NCBI GenBank assembly: GCA_020832105.1
Contig: JAFIFH010000074.1
Span: 1 to 64,000 of the forward strand
DNA: 64,000 nt
Direction: 5' to 3'
Source: Idiomarina sp.
Lineage (GTDB): Bacteria > Pseudomonadota > Gammaproteobacteria > Enterobacterales > Alteromonadaceae
This document shows positions 55,014 to 63,137 of this stretch, piece after piece. Within the stretch, counting starts at the first letter, position 1. Every line of letters begins with the position of its first letter. The position numbers and the translations under genes are program-made. The notes beneath the pieces were generated by a model, which saw only the letters and a list, made by a program, of their open reading frames with translations, searched no databases and was not told where the DNA came from.

Positions 55014-56765
55014 TCAGGTAACCAGGGTGCTACCCGGTTGGTAACGGCGTGCAAGCGCACAGCACTCATCCGCTGGCACAGGTTTGCTATACCAAAAGCC
55101 CTGAATTTCGTCACAGCCTATATCACGCAGATACGCGCAACTTGGTTCGTTCTCGACCCCTTCCGCCACAACCCGATAACCAAGTTGCTGGGCCATGCTT
55201 ACCATAGCGCTGACGATGGCCTGATTGCGTGTACCACGGTCTAAATCACGCACAAAGGCGCGATCAATTTTTACCACGTGAGCTGGCAAGTCGTGTAAAT
55301 AGGTTAGCGTGTTGTAGCCGGTTCCGAAGTCATCAATGGCAATCGAGACACCTGCATCGCGAAGCGTATTTAACTGCTGCATAGCAAGTTTACTATGGCT
55401 GACGATAGCACTCTCGGTAAGTTCAAGTTCGAGCCAACGGGTGTCAACATCGGCCGCCTGTAACGCGAGCAGAATACGTTTCGCAAAGCCCGGTTCATTA
55501 AGGTTATTACCAGAGATATTCATCGCGACCTGGAGTGGACAGCCCTGGCGATGCCAATACTTGATCTGGTCAATACAGCGGTGTAACACCCAGTCGGTTA
55601 ACCTACGCACAAGCGATGTACTTTCAACCAGAGGGATAAACTCAGCGGGTGAGATAGCGCCCAGCTGCGGGTGCTGCCAACGGAGCAGCGCTTCTACTGA
55701 ATGGCATTTATTGGTACTGAGATTCAAGCGAGGCTGAAAGTGCAGGTATAACTGTTCCTGACTTTCCAGGGCATGGCGAAAATCATGCAAAATACTAAAG
55801 CGACGACGGTGCTCGGCATCCAGCTTTTGGGAATAAAGCACAACGTCTTGACCAGCCTGGCGCGCATCTTCGCTGGCGCTATGGGCGGTGCGGATGATAT
55901 CAGCGCCCACTGCGTCACTTAGCTCAAACGGGGCGATGCCCACAACGGGGGTATGCAAAACAGGTGTCGATTCGTTTAGCACCAATTCATTGACCAGCTG
56001 CCAGAGTGAACGGCCGGTGTTATAAATATCAGCTTCGCTACCAGTGACCAGATATAGATACTGACAGCCGCCAATATAATAAAGGCGCTCGGGATACTGT
56101 AATTGCTGCTTTAGATAGTCCGCCACTTCATGCGCCATCGTGTCGAAGCTTGGCAGTCCAATAACCCGTTGTAGTGAGCGGATTTGATTTTCATCAAACA
56201 GATCAACATGGAAAGCATACCACTGACCCTCACGCTGGTCTCTGCGCATGTCCTCAATGTCTTCACTAAACTGATTCCGGTTCGGCAGTCCGGTGACAGG
56301 GTCAAGCCGGCCAAAGGCATGTTGTAGTTCTATTTGATCCATTACCATTGCGGCCATGTCACGCAATAGAGCACGCTCGTCATCGGTGATTTGGCGTGGC
56401 TCATGCCCTAACACACACATTGAACCTAAGGTATAACCGTCGCGGGTGGTGAGAGGGGCTCCTGCATAAAAGCGCACGCCTGACTCGGCCAGTACACTAT
56501 TCTGGTAGGTGGCTGACTGAAGAAGATCTGGCACGACTAAAAAGTCGGACGTGTCCGCCACTTCACCACAACAGGCTTTAAAGCGCGGTATCTCCCAGTG
56601 GTCTACACCAACCCGCGATTTAAACCATTGGCGGTCGTGGTCGGTGAGCGATACGGCAGCAATGGGTAGATCAAACAACTTGATTGCCATGCGGGTGATA
56701 CGATCAAAACTCTCACTAGGCGGGGTATCGAGCAAATTGAGTTGGCGTAACGTCGACAGACGCAT
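55014..56765 (-). CDS. GAF, degenerate GGDEF and EAL domain c-di-GMP phosphodiesterase
   Basis: A cytoplasmic 583-residue signalling protein. Residues about 15-150 are a GAF sensor (G-A-P-L-T-T-R-D-G-Y-T-L-G-S-M-C-V-L-G). The GGDEF domain (about 155-315) is broken at its active site: G-G-C-Q-Y stands where GGDEF should be (232-236). The EAL domain (about 335-575) keeps the catalytic set: E358 in S-V-E-A-L, N416, E451, the D478/D479 pair in I-D-D-F-G-T-G-Y, K499, E535 and Q555. It should break down c-di-GMP and not make it. It stands alone on the minus strand. Confidence 0.92.
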   Translation of the reverse strand: MRLSTLRQLNLLDTPPSESFDRITRMAIKLFDLPIAAVSLTDHDRQWFKSRVGVDHWEIPRFKACCGEVADTSDFLVVPDLLQSATYQNSVLAESGVRFYAGAPLTTRDGYTLGSMCVLGHEPRQITDDERALLRDMAAMVMDQIELQHAFGRLDPVTGLPNRNQFSEDIEDMRRDQREGQWYAFHVDLFDENQIRSLQRVIGLPSFDTMAHEVADYLKQQLQYPERLYYIGGCQYLYLVTGSEADIYNTGRSLWQLVNELVLNESTPVLHTPVVGIAPFELSDAVGADIIRTAHSASEDARQAGQDVVLYSQKLDAEHRRRFSILHDFRHALESQEQLYLHFQPRLNLSTNKCHSVEALLRWQHPQLGAISPAEFIPLVESTSLVRRLTDWVLHRCIDQIKYWHRQGCPLQVAMNISGNNLNEPGFAKRILLALQAADVDTRWLELELTESAIVSHSKLAMQQLNTLRDAGVSIAIDDFGTGYNTLTYLHDLPAHVVKIDRAFVRDLDRGTRNQAIVSAMVSMAQQLGYRVVAEGVENEPSCAYLRDIGCDEIQGFWYSKPVPADECCALARRYQPGSTLVT

Positions 56766-57026
56766 ACTCTCGTTATTCTATAACATGCAGTACCCTCTAA
56801 AGATCAGTACTTTATTTTACAGTGATAAACATAGCAAAGAATCGAAGGTTTTGGCGGCAACGCTTAAAGTATGATCCTAATCAAAAGAACTTATGCGCGC
56901 GTTTTGTTCGTTTGCAAAGCTTTGCTTGCTACCTTGACCACTCGCTGGCTATTGCTAGGCTAAAGGCTGAAGGAACGTAAATACATCTAGTTGAGTTACG
57001 ATAACCCCCTGAGGAGAGCCGCGACT

Positions 57027-57509
57027 ATGTCCAGCCCTGAGCATAAGCAGAAAATTTGGAAACTGATTAAGGACATTAAGGTAGGCATGTTGGTGACACT
57101 GGACGGTGACACGCCTCGATCACGGCCGATGCACTTAGTGCAGGATGAATACGATGGCACACTGTGGTTTTTCACCCGACGAAGTGCTGAGAAAATATCT
57201 GAAACCCAACAAGACAATGACGTCAGTATCAGCTTTGCTGATCCCAAGCATGGCGTTTACGTGTCTATGACTGGTAAGGGTAGGCTCACTGATAATCGTG
57301 AGCTGATTGAAAAATACTGGAATTCATTTGTTGGTGCATGGTTTCCTGAAGGCAAAGACGATCCTGACGTCGCCTTGCTGGAGATAAAAATTGAATTTGG
57401 CGAACATTGGTTGGCCGACGAGAACAAGCTGTTTCAGTTGTTTGAAATTGCCAGAGCAAATATGAAGGACGACACACCTAATCTTGGTGAGAATGAGAAG
57501 TTCGACTAG
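57027..57509 (+). CDS. PNPOx-like (general stress protein 26) flavin-binding protein
   Basis: A small split-barrel protein of 160 residues similar to pyridoxamine-phosphate oxidase and general stress protein 26. Segments such as V-G-M-L-V-T-L, R-S-R-P-M, L-W-F-F-T-R-R-S-A-E-K, Y-V-S-M-T-G-K-G-R-L and P-E-G-K-D-D-P-D-V-A-L-L are typical. The start is ATG 57027 behind GAGGAG; the longer frame upstream has no support. A stress or flavin-reducing role is inference. It converges on a PAS-GGDEF gene with a long inverted repeat between. Confidence 0.85.
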   Translation: MSSPEHKQKIWKLIKDIKVGMLVTLDGDTPRSRPMHLVQDEYDGTLWFFTRRSAEKISETQQDNDVSISFADPKHGVYVSMTGKGRLTDNRELIEKYWNSFVGAWFPEGKDDPDVALLEIKIEFGEHWLADENKLFQLFEIARANMKDDTPNLGENEKFD

Positions 57510-57520
57510 TGGATTAGGTG

Positions 57521-57561
57521 TCGGAGAAGAAGCTGAAACGAATGTTTAGCTTCTTCTCCGA
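57521..57561. terminator. Long inverted repeat between convergent genes
   Basis: TCGGAGAAGAAGCT (57521-57534) and AGCTTCTTCTCCGA (57548-57561) are perfect complements of 14 bases; inside, AAAC and GTTT add a further four pairs. No T-run follows on either strand. It may be a two-way terminator or a transcript-end stabiliser for the PNPOx and GGDEF genes. Confidence 0.6.
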
Positions 57562-57567
57562 CGGTCT

Positions 57568-58884
57568 TCAGCGCAACGCTTTGGTTTGTAACTTAGTCTC
57601 CACTCGATTTCGACCGTTATTTTTTGCGGTATACAAGGCTTCATCGGCAAGCGCAAGGAGCGTATCGAGGCTTTGCTGCGGGTTCTCTCGCTGGGTAACA
57701 CCGAAACTACAGGTTAGTTTAAATACATCCTGCTTGCCAGGTGCGTCAAACTCTAGCTGTTCGATCTTCTGCCTGAGCTTTTCAGCTACCTGGACCCCTT
57801 GTAGTAACCTGGTGTCGGGCAACGTCATCGCAAACTCTTCTCCACCAATACGACCTAGCACGTCCTCGGCACGGAGCATCGACTTTACTGTACTGGCGAT
57901 TCTTTTCAGTACATTATCCCCCGTTGCGTGGCCGTAGGTGTCGTTAACGACCTTGAAACGGTCGAGATCAAACATCACGACTGTGACGGGTTTTTCAAGC
58001 CGTTGGCATAGCTTGATCGTGCCTTCTGAACGTTCGAGAAAAAACCTGCGGTTGTAGAGTTTGGTCAGTGGGTCAGTCGTCGCATGCTCTCTTAATTCGC
58101 GTTCGGCGTGCTTGCGCTCAGTGATGTCCTGAATGGTGCCATGAAATGTTCCATTCAGATGATTAAGCCGGCCGATGAGATGGACCCAGCCAATTGTGCC
58201 GTTCGGTCTGATGATTCGGTGCTCGAAGTCCAGGGTACCCGAGTCTTTTGCCCGCTCTTCATGTTCAAGCAGCTGAGGAAGGTCTTCCGGGTGAACATGG
58301 CGCCTGAATAGCTCTACTGACGGATAGGAGTGCTCTTGGGCAAGGCCGAAAATTTTGAAAACAATGTCAGACCAATACACCTCATCAGCTTCAATTTTCG
58401 CGTACCAATGGCCAATAGATGCAAGCTGCTGCGCTTGGCGCAGTTGTCGCTCAGACTCCTCCAGTTTCAGTTGCGCCGCTTTAAGGTCAGTAATGTCTAA
58501 AATCATACCATTCCATAAGATGGTACCTTGACTGCCTCGCGCCTGATTCGCTCTCCCTCGAACCCACTTTAACTGGTTTTCATGGTGGACTCTGAAGTCA
58601 CATTGCCAGGGCAGGGCTTTATGCCTTGATACTTCGATAGAGTCTGCCACTCGGTCCAGATCGTCTGGATGAATTAATTTCAGCACGTCTTTTGCATTCT
58701 TCGCTGAGACCGAATTATTGCCGTTTCCTTCAAACAATCGGGGACTGGCGTACGGGAAGCTAAGCTCACCCTTAGCGTCTACCTGAAATTGAAAAACAAC
58801 GCCAGGCGCAACTGCAATAATTTGATTCAGTTTGTCTTCTGGATACATCGCATGCTGCGCTGCTACGTTCGAATGTTCGTGCAT
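57568..58884 (-). CDS. Two-PAS diguanylate cyclase (GGEEF)
   Basis: A cytoplasmic c-di-GMP synthase of 438 residues. Two PAS domains lie at about 20-135 and 150-258 (the second ends I-T-E-R-K-H-A-E, the usual PAC end). The cyclase domain runs from about 265 to 430 and has an intact active site, GGEEF at 347-351, and an intact inhibitory I-site, R-A-E-D at 338-341. No membrane segment, so it likely senses a cytoplasmic signal. It is one of three c-di-GMP genes within 9 kb. Confidence 0.93.
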   Translation of the reverse strand: MHEHSNVAAQHAMYPEDKLNQIIAVAPGVVFQFQVDAKGELSFPYASPRLFEGNGNNSVSAKNAKDVLKLIHPDDLDRVADSIEVSRHKALPWQCDFRVHHENQLKWVRGRANQARGSQGTILWNGMILDITDLKAAQLKLEESERQLRQAQQLASIGHWYAKIEADEVYWSDIVFKIFGLAQEHSYPSVELFRRHVHPEDLPQLLEHEERAKDSGTLDFEHRIIRPNGTIGWVHLIGRLNHLNGTFHGTIQDITERKHAERELREHATTDPLTKLYNRRFFLERSEGTIKLCQRLEKPVTVVMFDLDRFKVVNDTYGHATGDNVLKRIASTVKSMLRAEDVLGRIGGEEFAMTLPDTRLLQGVQVAEKLRQKIEQLEFDAPGKQDVFKLTCSFGVTQRENPQQSLDTLLALADEALYTAKNNGRNRVETKLQTKALR

Positions 58885-59091
58885 ATGGCTACCCTCTTTT
58901 TTTTCCTAATTATAACGAATATCAAGGGCCATTTATTACTTAGCATCAATAAACCTGAGTGAAAATCATCCACGCTGCGAGCAATGGGCAGGGCTTTGCG
59001 TAAGGTCATGAGCGCCGCGTACTCAGTTTGAAAGTACTTATGCAAGAACCGTGGGAATGGCTGCAGCAAGAAGAGGGGGTGCAGATGACGC

Positions 59092-59118
59092 TGGGCTGGC
59101 GTTAACCATGCCAGCCCA
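59092..59118 (-). terminator. GC-rich hairpin after the FAS1 gene
   Basis: TGGGCTGGC (59092-59100) and GCCAGCCCA (59110-59118) form a perfect 9-bp stem with a 9-base loop, 10 bases after the stop. No T-run follows, so it may need Rho or protect the 3' end. Confidence 0.5.
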
Positions 59119-59128
59119 ACAAAGATCA

Positions 59129-59806
59129 TTACCCGTTATTATCGTCAGGTTGAGAGTAGAACTGGGCAGCATCGCCCAATACCGAATCGATGCCATGCAC
59201 GTAACCTTGGTTGGTTTGAATATCAGGCATATTCACACTGACATGGTCCACCATGATAGCGCCGTATGCTGAACGCAGCTCAAGGTCTTCGCCATTCAAA
59301 GTAGTGATTCGCTGAGCATTTTCATCTAAATCGCTAGCGGCATAGGCGCCCTCAACGATGTGATAGGCAATGAAATCGTGAAATTCGTCGCTGTCATTGC
59401 CCTCGATCCAGTTGTCCCATACGCCTTCAGGTAAGCGATTCAGTGCTTCGTCGAAGGGGGCAAAAACGGTGTATTCTTGCTCTGGGTCTAAGTCGTCGAG
59501 AATGCCGGTTTGCTCGAGGGCTTGATGGAAGCGGCCAAAATATGCCTCACTACTGAGCATCTCGTCCAGTGAATGGTTAGAGTAATCGGTCGGTCTGTTT
59601 TCGTCTAAGGCTTCACGTGCCTGTTGTTCAAGCAGTTCTTCCCGTGATACCTCGCGTTCCTCTTGCTCTTGCTGTTCTTCTTCTGGTGGTTCAGGCATTT
59701 CATATTCTTGAGCCAGAGCATACCCAGAGGTACCGAGAGCAAAGCTAATAGCGATCGCAATCAACGCTGATTTGCGTGTCGAATTGGATGTCGATGTGGT
59801 TTGCAT
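59129..59806 (-). CDS. Exported FAS1 (fasciclin) domain protein A
   Basis: A 225-residue exported protein with a signal peptide of about 32 residues ending A-L-A-Q, then a very acidic, glutamate- and glutamine-rich linker, then one FAS1 domain (about 85-210). FAS1 hallmarks are Y-T-V-F-A-P-F-D-E-A and the later H-G-I-D-S-V-L. FAS1 domains mediate adhesion to surfaces or matrix. A paralogue (60060-60671) with the same layout lies 250 bases upstream; the two look like a duplication. GAGGAG precedes the ATG. Confidence 0.88.
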   Translation of the reverse strand: MQTTSTSNSTRKSALIAIAISFALGTSGYALAQEYEMPEPPEEEQQEQEEREVSREELLEQQAREALDENRPTDYSNHSLDEMLSSEAYFGRFHQALEQTGILDDLDPEQEYTVFAPFDEALNRLPEGVWDNWIEGNDSDEFHDFIAYHIVEGAYAASDLDENAQRITTLNGEDLELRSAYGAIMVDHVSVNMPDIQTNQGYVHGIDSVLGDAAQFYSQPDDNNG

Positions 59807-59951
59807 GAAAAACTCCTCAAGAATTGCAGTCGTACAATAAACATTAGTGCAATGAAGTTGACTTACAAGGAGGTTAAAACAACCTTTACCTTGGTTAAGC
59901 TAACCAGGGAGGCGTTAACAGGTGTGTATAACTCGTTAAGATGAGCATGGA

Positions 59952-59986
59952 CATAAAAAAGTAGCAACCAAAGGGGTTGCTACTTT
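59952..59986 (-). terminator. Terminator of the FAS1 protein B gene
   Basis: On the minus strand AAAGTAGCAACC (59975-59986 read in reverse) pairs with GGTTGCTACTTT and runs into a T6 tract, 74 bases after the stop of the upstream FAS1 gene. This separates its transcript from FAS1 protein A. Confidence 0.9.
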
Positions 59987-60059
59987 ATGGGGGTAGGTAA
60001 TTCGCCTTATCTGCCTGAAATGATGCATGTCATTTCATCATGTGGCGAAAAGCAGGGGG

Positions 60060-60671
60060 TTACTCTGTGGCAGAATACCCAGCACCCTGTTGGCTATCTA
60101 GCAACACAGTATCAATGCCATGGATATAGCCGTTTTCAGCTTCGATATCTGCATAACTGACACTTGCTGTGTTCACCATGATGGAACCAAAACTTTGCGA
60201 GATGCGTAGCTCACCATCATTCATCGTATCCTTACTTTCACGGCTCTCACCGATGTCGTCTGTACTGATACGTTCTTCAACGATATGGTAGCTCAGTACC
60301 TCGCGCAGCTGGTCTCTGTTACCATCTTCCATCCACTCGTCCCAGGTTCCTTCTGGAAGACGCTCGAACGCTTCGTCGGTCGGTGCAAAGACGGTGTAGG
60401 AATCATCACCGTTGAGCTTATCCTTCATATCAGCGTGTTCTAAAGCCTCATGGAACATTGAGAAACGATCTTTCTCACCCAAAACCTCAACGATTTTCTT
60501 GTCGCTGTAGTCACCACCTTTTTCGTATGACTTACGCTCGCTGTCATACTCACGTTCCTGCTGGTAGTTCTGAGTCTGCTGTTGCTGATTTTGCGTCTGT
60601 GCTAGAGCACCGGCTGAAAATGTTGCTGCAACCAGGGCGGCTAGAGATGTAGTAGTAAATGCCTTTAACAT
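60060..60671 (-). CDS. Exported FAS1 (fasciclin) domain protein B
   Basis: A 203-residue exported protein. The signal peptide ends A-L-A-Q at about 25, then comes a glutamine-rich linker (Q-T-Q-N-Q-Q-Q-Q-T-Q-N), then one FAS1 domain (about 65-190) with Y-T-V-F-A-P-T-D-E-A-F and H-G-I-D-T-V-L. It is a paralogue of the neighbour at 59129-59806, with matching signal, linker and domain order and similar residues throughout. A strong AGGAGGAGC precedes the ATG, so it may be highly expressed. Attachment or biofilm matrix function is inference. Confidence 0.88.
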   Translation of the reverse strand: MLKAFTTTSLAALVAATFSAGALAQTQNQQQQTQNYQQEREYDSERKSYEKGGDYSDKKIVEVLGEKDRFSMFHEALEHADMKDKLNGDDSYTVFAPTDEAFERLPEGTWDEWMEDGNRDQLREVLSYHIVEERISTDDIGESRESKDTMNDGELRISQSFGSIMVNTASVSYADIEAENGYIHGIDTVLLDSQQGAGYSATE

Positions 60672-61010
60672 ATCTTGCTCCTCCTGTGAAAATGTTCACT
60701 TCAAAGCTAGTCAAAGGAGAGCAGCCTGCAAGGGGCAGATAATAAGGGTTTACTAATTTATAGAAAGGTTTTTAACGGGCAAATCCAGCACTGACAAAGC
60801 CCGGTTCGGGGATGCTAAAACAGGTAGAAATTAGTGCGCTTGCAGGCACTTATATTGAGCGGGAATTGTCCATATGCGGACCTGGTGAGCGCTTCATGTT
60901 GGTGCGAAAATCGTGCTAATACAGCGCTTTTTCTTTACTTAATACTTACAAAAAACACTGTTTAACCTTAATACGCACAGGCAAAACAGTGTTTTTAACC
61001 GTCTAAATTG
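60672..61010. other. 339-base gap between the FAS1 B and ilvE genes
   Basis: The left part should hold the FAS1 B promoter. The right end holds the ilvE terminator. Between them, on the plus strand, is a 35-codon frame (60812-60919) starting with ATG after GGGG. I see no family match and no proof that it is translated. Confidence 0.6.
60950..60996 (-). terminator. Terminator of ilvE
   Basis: AAAAACACTGTTT (60951-60963) and AAACAGTGTTTTT (60984-60996) form a perfect 13-bp stem around a 20-base loop, with a T-run on the minus strand, 14 bases after the ilvE stop. A T-run on the plus side means it may work both ways. Confidence 0.85.
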
Positions 61011-62012
61011 TTATCTGCTGACTTTTCGTAACCAATTATGGGTATCTTCGCGTTGGCCCCATTGAATTTCGTTTAACGCCTGGCGCAACTTCAATGTCGT
61101 TGTCCCGGGCTCGCCACTGCCAATGGTATGCTCTTCGCCATGGTGAATTAACGTACCCACTGGTGCCAACACTGCGGCGGTTCCGGATAATGCGGCTTCA
61201 CAGCCGGGTTTGGCTGCACGTTCAAGGAGCTCTTTCACACTCAGCGACCGCTCCTGTACGTCCATCCCTTGATCGCGGGCAATCGTGAGAATCGAATCCC
61301 GGGTCACCCCATGAAGAAACGACGAGTCCAGCGACTTTGTAATCACCTCGTTGCCGTCAATGAGAATAAAGTTGGCGGCGCCGGTTTCCTGAACATCGCC
61401 TTGTGGGCAAAATAGGACCTGATCGGCCCGATAAGTCTCGCGAGCACGCAGAATAGGCCCCATAGCACTGGCATAGTTACCACCACTTTTGACCATGCCC
61501 ATGTGTGCAGCACAGCGCATTGTGTCCTCTTCAACGAGTAAACGCAGCGCGGTATCACCACCACTAAAGTAAGCTCCCACTTGCGAGAGCAGTACGTACA
61601 GCATCGAGCTTTGTGATGGGGAAGCGGCTTTACCGATAGCCGCTTCCGTACCGATATGAGTGGGCCTGATATACATAGAGCTGGGAGGCGCCGGAATCTC
61701 ATCAACCACGTCCGCGAGGCTGCTTAGAATCATGTCTTCAAGCAGTTCAGCAGGGAAGGGTGGTAAATGAAGAAGTTCGGTACTTTGTTGCATACGAGCG
61801 ATGTTTCTGTCCATGCGAAATACATAGACTGAGCCATCGTCGTGCTTAAATGCCTTAAGGCCTTCAAAGCAAGTGCTTGCGTAATGGAGAACATGGGCGC
61901 CTGGGTGCAGCTGAATACTGTCACTACTGACTTTTTTGGCTGCGCTCCAGGTATTGTCTTTGAACGTCGCCAACGCCATTTCTGGCATGAACTGGGTGCC
62001 GAATGCTGCCAT
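61011..62012 (-). CDS. ilvE: Branched-chain amino acid aminotransferase
   Basis: A PLP enzyme for the last step of isoleucine, valine and leucine synthesis, or the first of their breakdown. The start is ATG 62012 behind AAGGAAAG; a frame 41 codons longer has no support. The 333 residues show the fold IV signs: C-F-E-G-L-K-A-F, R-P-T-H-I-G, a PLP lysine in V-K-S-G-G-N-Y-A-S-A, and V-Q-E-T-G-A-A-N-F. This is the BCAT-II-like long form. No other ilv genes are nearby, so the role may be catabolic as well as synthetic. Confidence 0.93.
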   Translation of the reverse strand: MAAFGTQFMPEMALATFKDNTWSAAKKVSSDSIQLHPGAHVLHYASTCFEGLKAFKHDDGSVYVFRMDRNIARMQQSTELLHLPPFPAELLEDMILSSLADVVDEIPAPPSSMYIRPTHIGTEAAIGKAASPSQSSMLYVLLSQVGAYFSGGDTALRLLVEEDTMRCAAHMGMVKSGGNYASAMGPILRARETYRADQVLFCPQGDVQETGAANFILIDGNEVITKSLDSSFLHGVTRDSILTIARDQGMDVQERSLSVKELLERAAKPGCEAALSGTAAVLAPVGTLIHHGEEHTIGSGEPGTTTLKLRQALNEIQWGQREDTHNWLRKVSR

Positions 62013-62162
62013 CAGTCTTTCCTTAGGGTCACAAAAAATGATTTTACCATACACCAAGTTGCATCCAGGCTGAATGTTCAGTCTGGCGATTTGCACTGCA
62101 AAGTGTATGCAATGATGAACACCTGGTGCTGACAACAGGTGGGGGTCGCAGTGAGGCGAGGC

Positions 62163-63125
62163 TTAGGTCTTTGAACTCAGGCTAGTGCGGTTTCGACCAC
62201 AGTGCTTACTGCTATAGAGCGCTTTGTCCGCAGCCTCAATCCACTGAACGTGATTACTAAAGCGGGCTTCAAATTCAGCGATACCCAGGCTGACCGTTAC
62301 ATTGATTGCAATGCCCTCAACTTTGAAGGTATGCGACTCAATTTGTTTGCGTAAACGCTCAGCAAGCAGCAAGGCTGCCGGTGCATCTGTTTCTGGCAAC
62401 AGGATAGCGAATTCCTCCCCGCCATATCGACCGGCTTTATCGGTATCCCGCAATGAGCCGCCAATAATAGAACCTATATCTTTGATCACCTGGTCACCGA
62501 CGTGGTGCCCATAGTTATCGTTCACTGGCTTAAAATGGTCAATGTCGAATAAAATTAATGACCCAGTGCCTCGATATCTCGTCAGTCGATGGAACTCGTC
62601 GACCAGGCATTCTTCCCAGTGTCCACGGTTAAATAAACCACTTAAGCGGTCTGTTTGAGATAATGTTTCCAACGCGTCATTCGCGCTTTCCAAACCAAGT
62701 TTATTGATCGCGATATCGGTGACATCATAAATGAGCATACAGACGTGCGAGACCTCACCATCGGAACCCAGCAAGGGCGTTAGCGTCAGGTTCTGAAACA
62801 TCAGCGGCGCCTGACTGGTCAGGGGGCGCGCGCTTTGAAAACGGAATAAGTGCGGGCGTTGCTCCCAGGTCGAGTAGGCGCGGCTCTTTAGCTTAAACAC
62901 TGCGTTAATTTTGCGTTCCATCCAGTCGCGAGGGAGTTCGGGAAAAAGCTCAAACAGATTACGCTCACGAGCGGTGGACACCCTGACCCCACTATGGTTC
63001 TCCATAAAACTGTTCCATAGTTGAACCTGTCCCTGGCGGTTCAGGACCACCAGACCAACTTCGATGGTCTGCAGCATTTGCATCATCCAGTGCAAACTAT
63101 CATTGTGTTTAATACTATCTACCAT
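62163..63125 (-). CDS. PAS-GGEEF diguanylate cyclase
   Basis: A soluble 320-residue c-di-GMP synthase. A PAS domain (about 12-140) with L-N-R-Q-G-Q-V-Q-L-W-N and I-Y-D-V-T-D precedes the cyclase domain (about 155-315). The active site is GGEEF at 235-239 and the inhibitory site R-D-T-D at 226-229, so both should work. It lies 12 bases after a receiver-CheC gene on the same strand and is probably controlled with it; the receiver may pass a phosphorylation signal to the cyclase. Confidence 0.93.
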   Translation of the reverse strand: MVDSIKHNDSLHWMMQMLQTIEVGLVVLNRQGQVQLWNSFMENHSGVRVSTARERNLFELFPELPRDWMERKINAVFKLKSRAYSTWEQRPHLFRFQSARPLTSQAPLMFQNLTLTPLLGSDGEVSHVCMLIYDVTDIAINKLGLESANDALETLSQTDRLSGLFNRGHWEECLVDEFHRLTRYRGTGSLILFDIDHFKPVNDNYGHHVGDQVIKDIGSIIGGSLRDTDKAGRYGGEEFAILLPETDAPAALLLAERLRKQIESHTFKVEGIAINVTVSLGIAEFEARFSNHVQWIEAADKALYSSKHCGRNRTSLSSKT

Positions 63126-63137
63126 GATTGATGTCCC

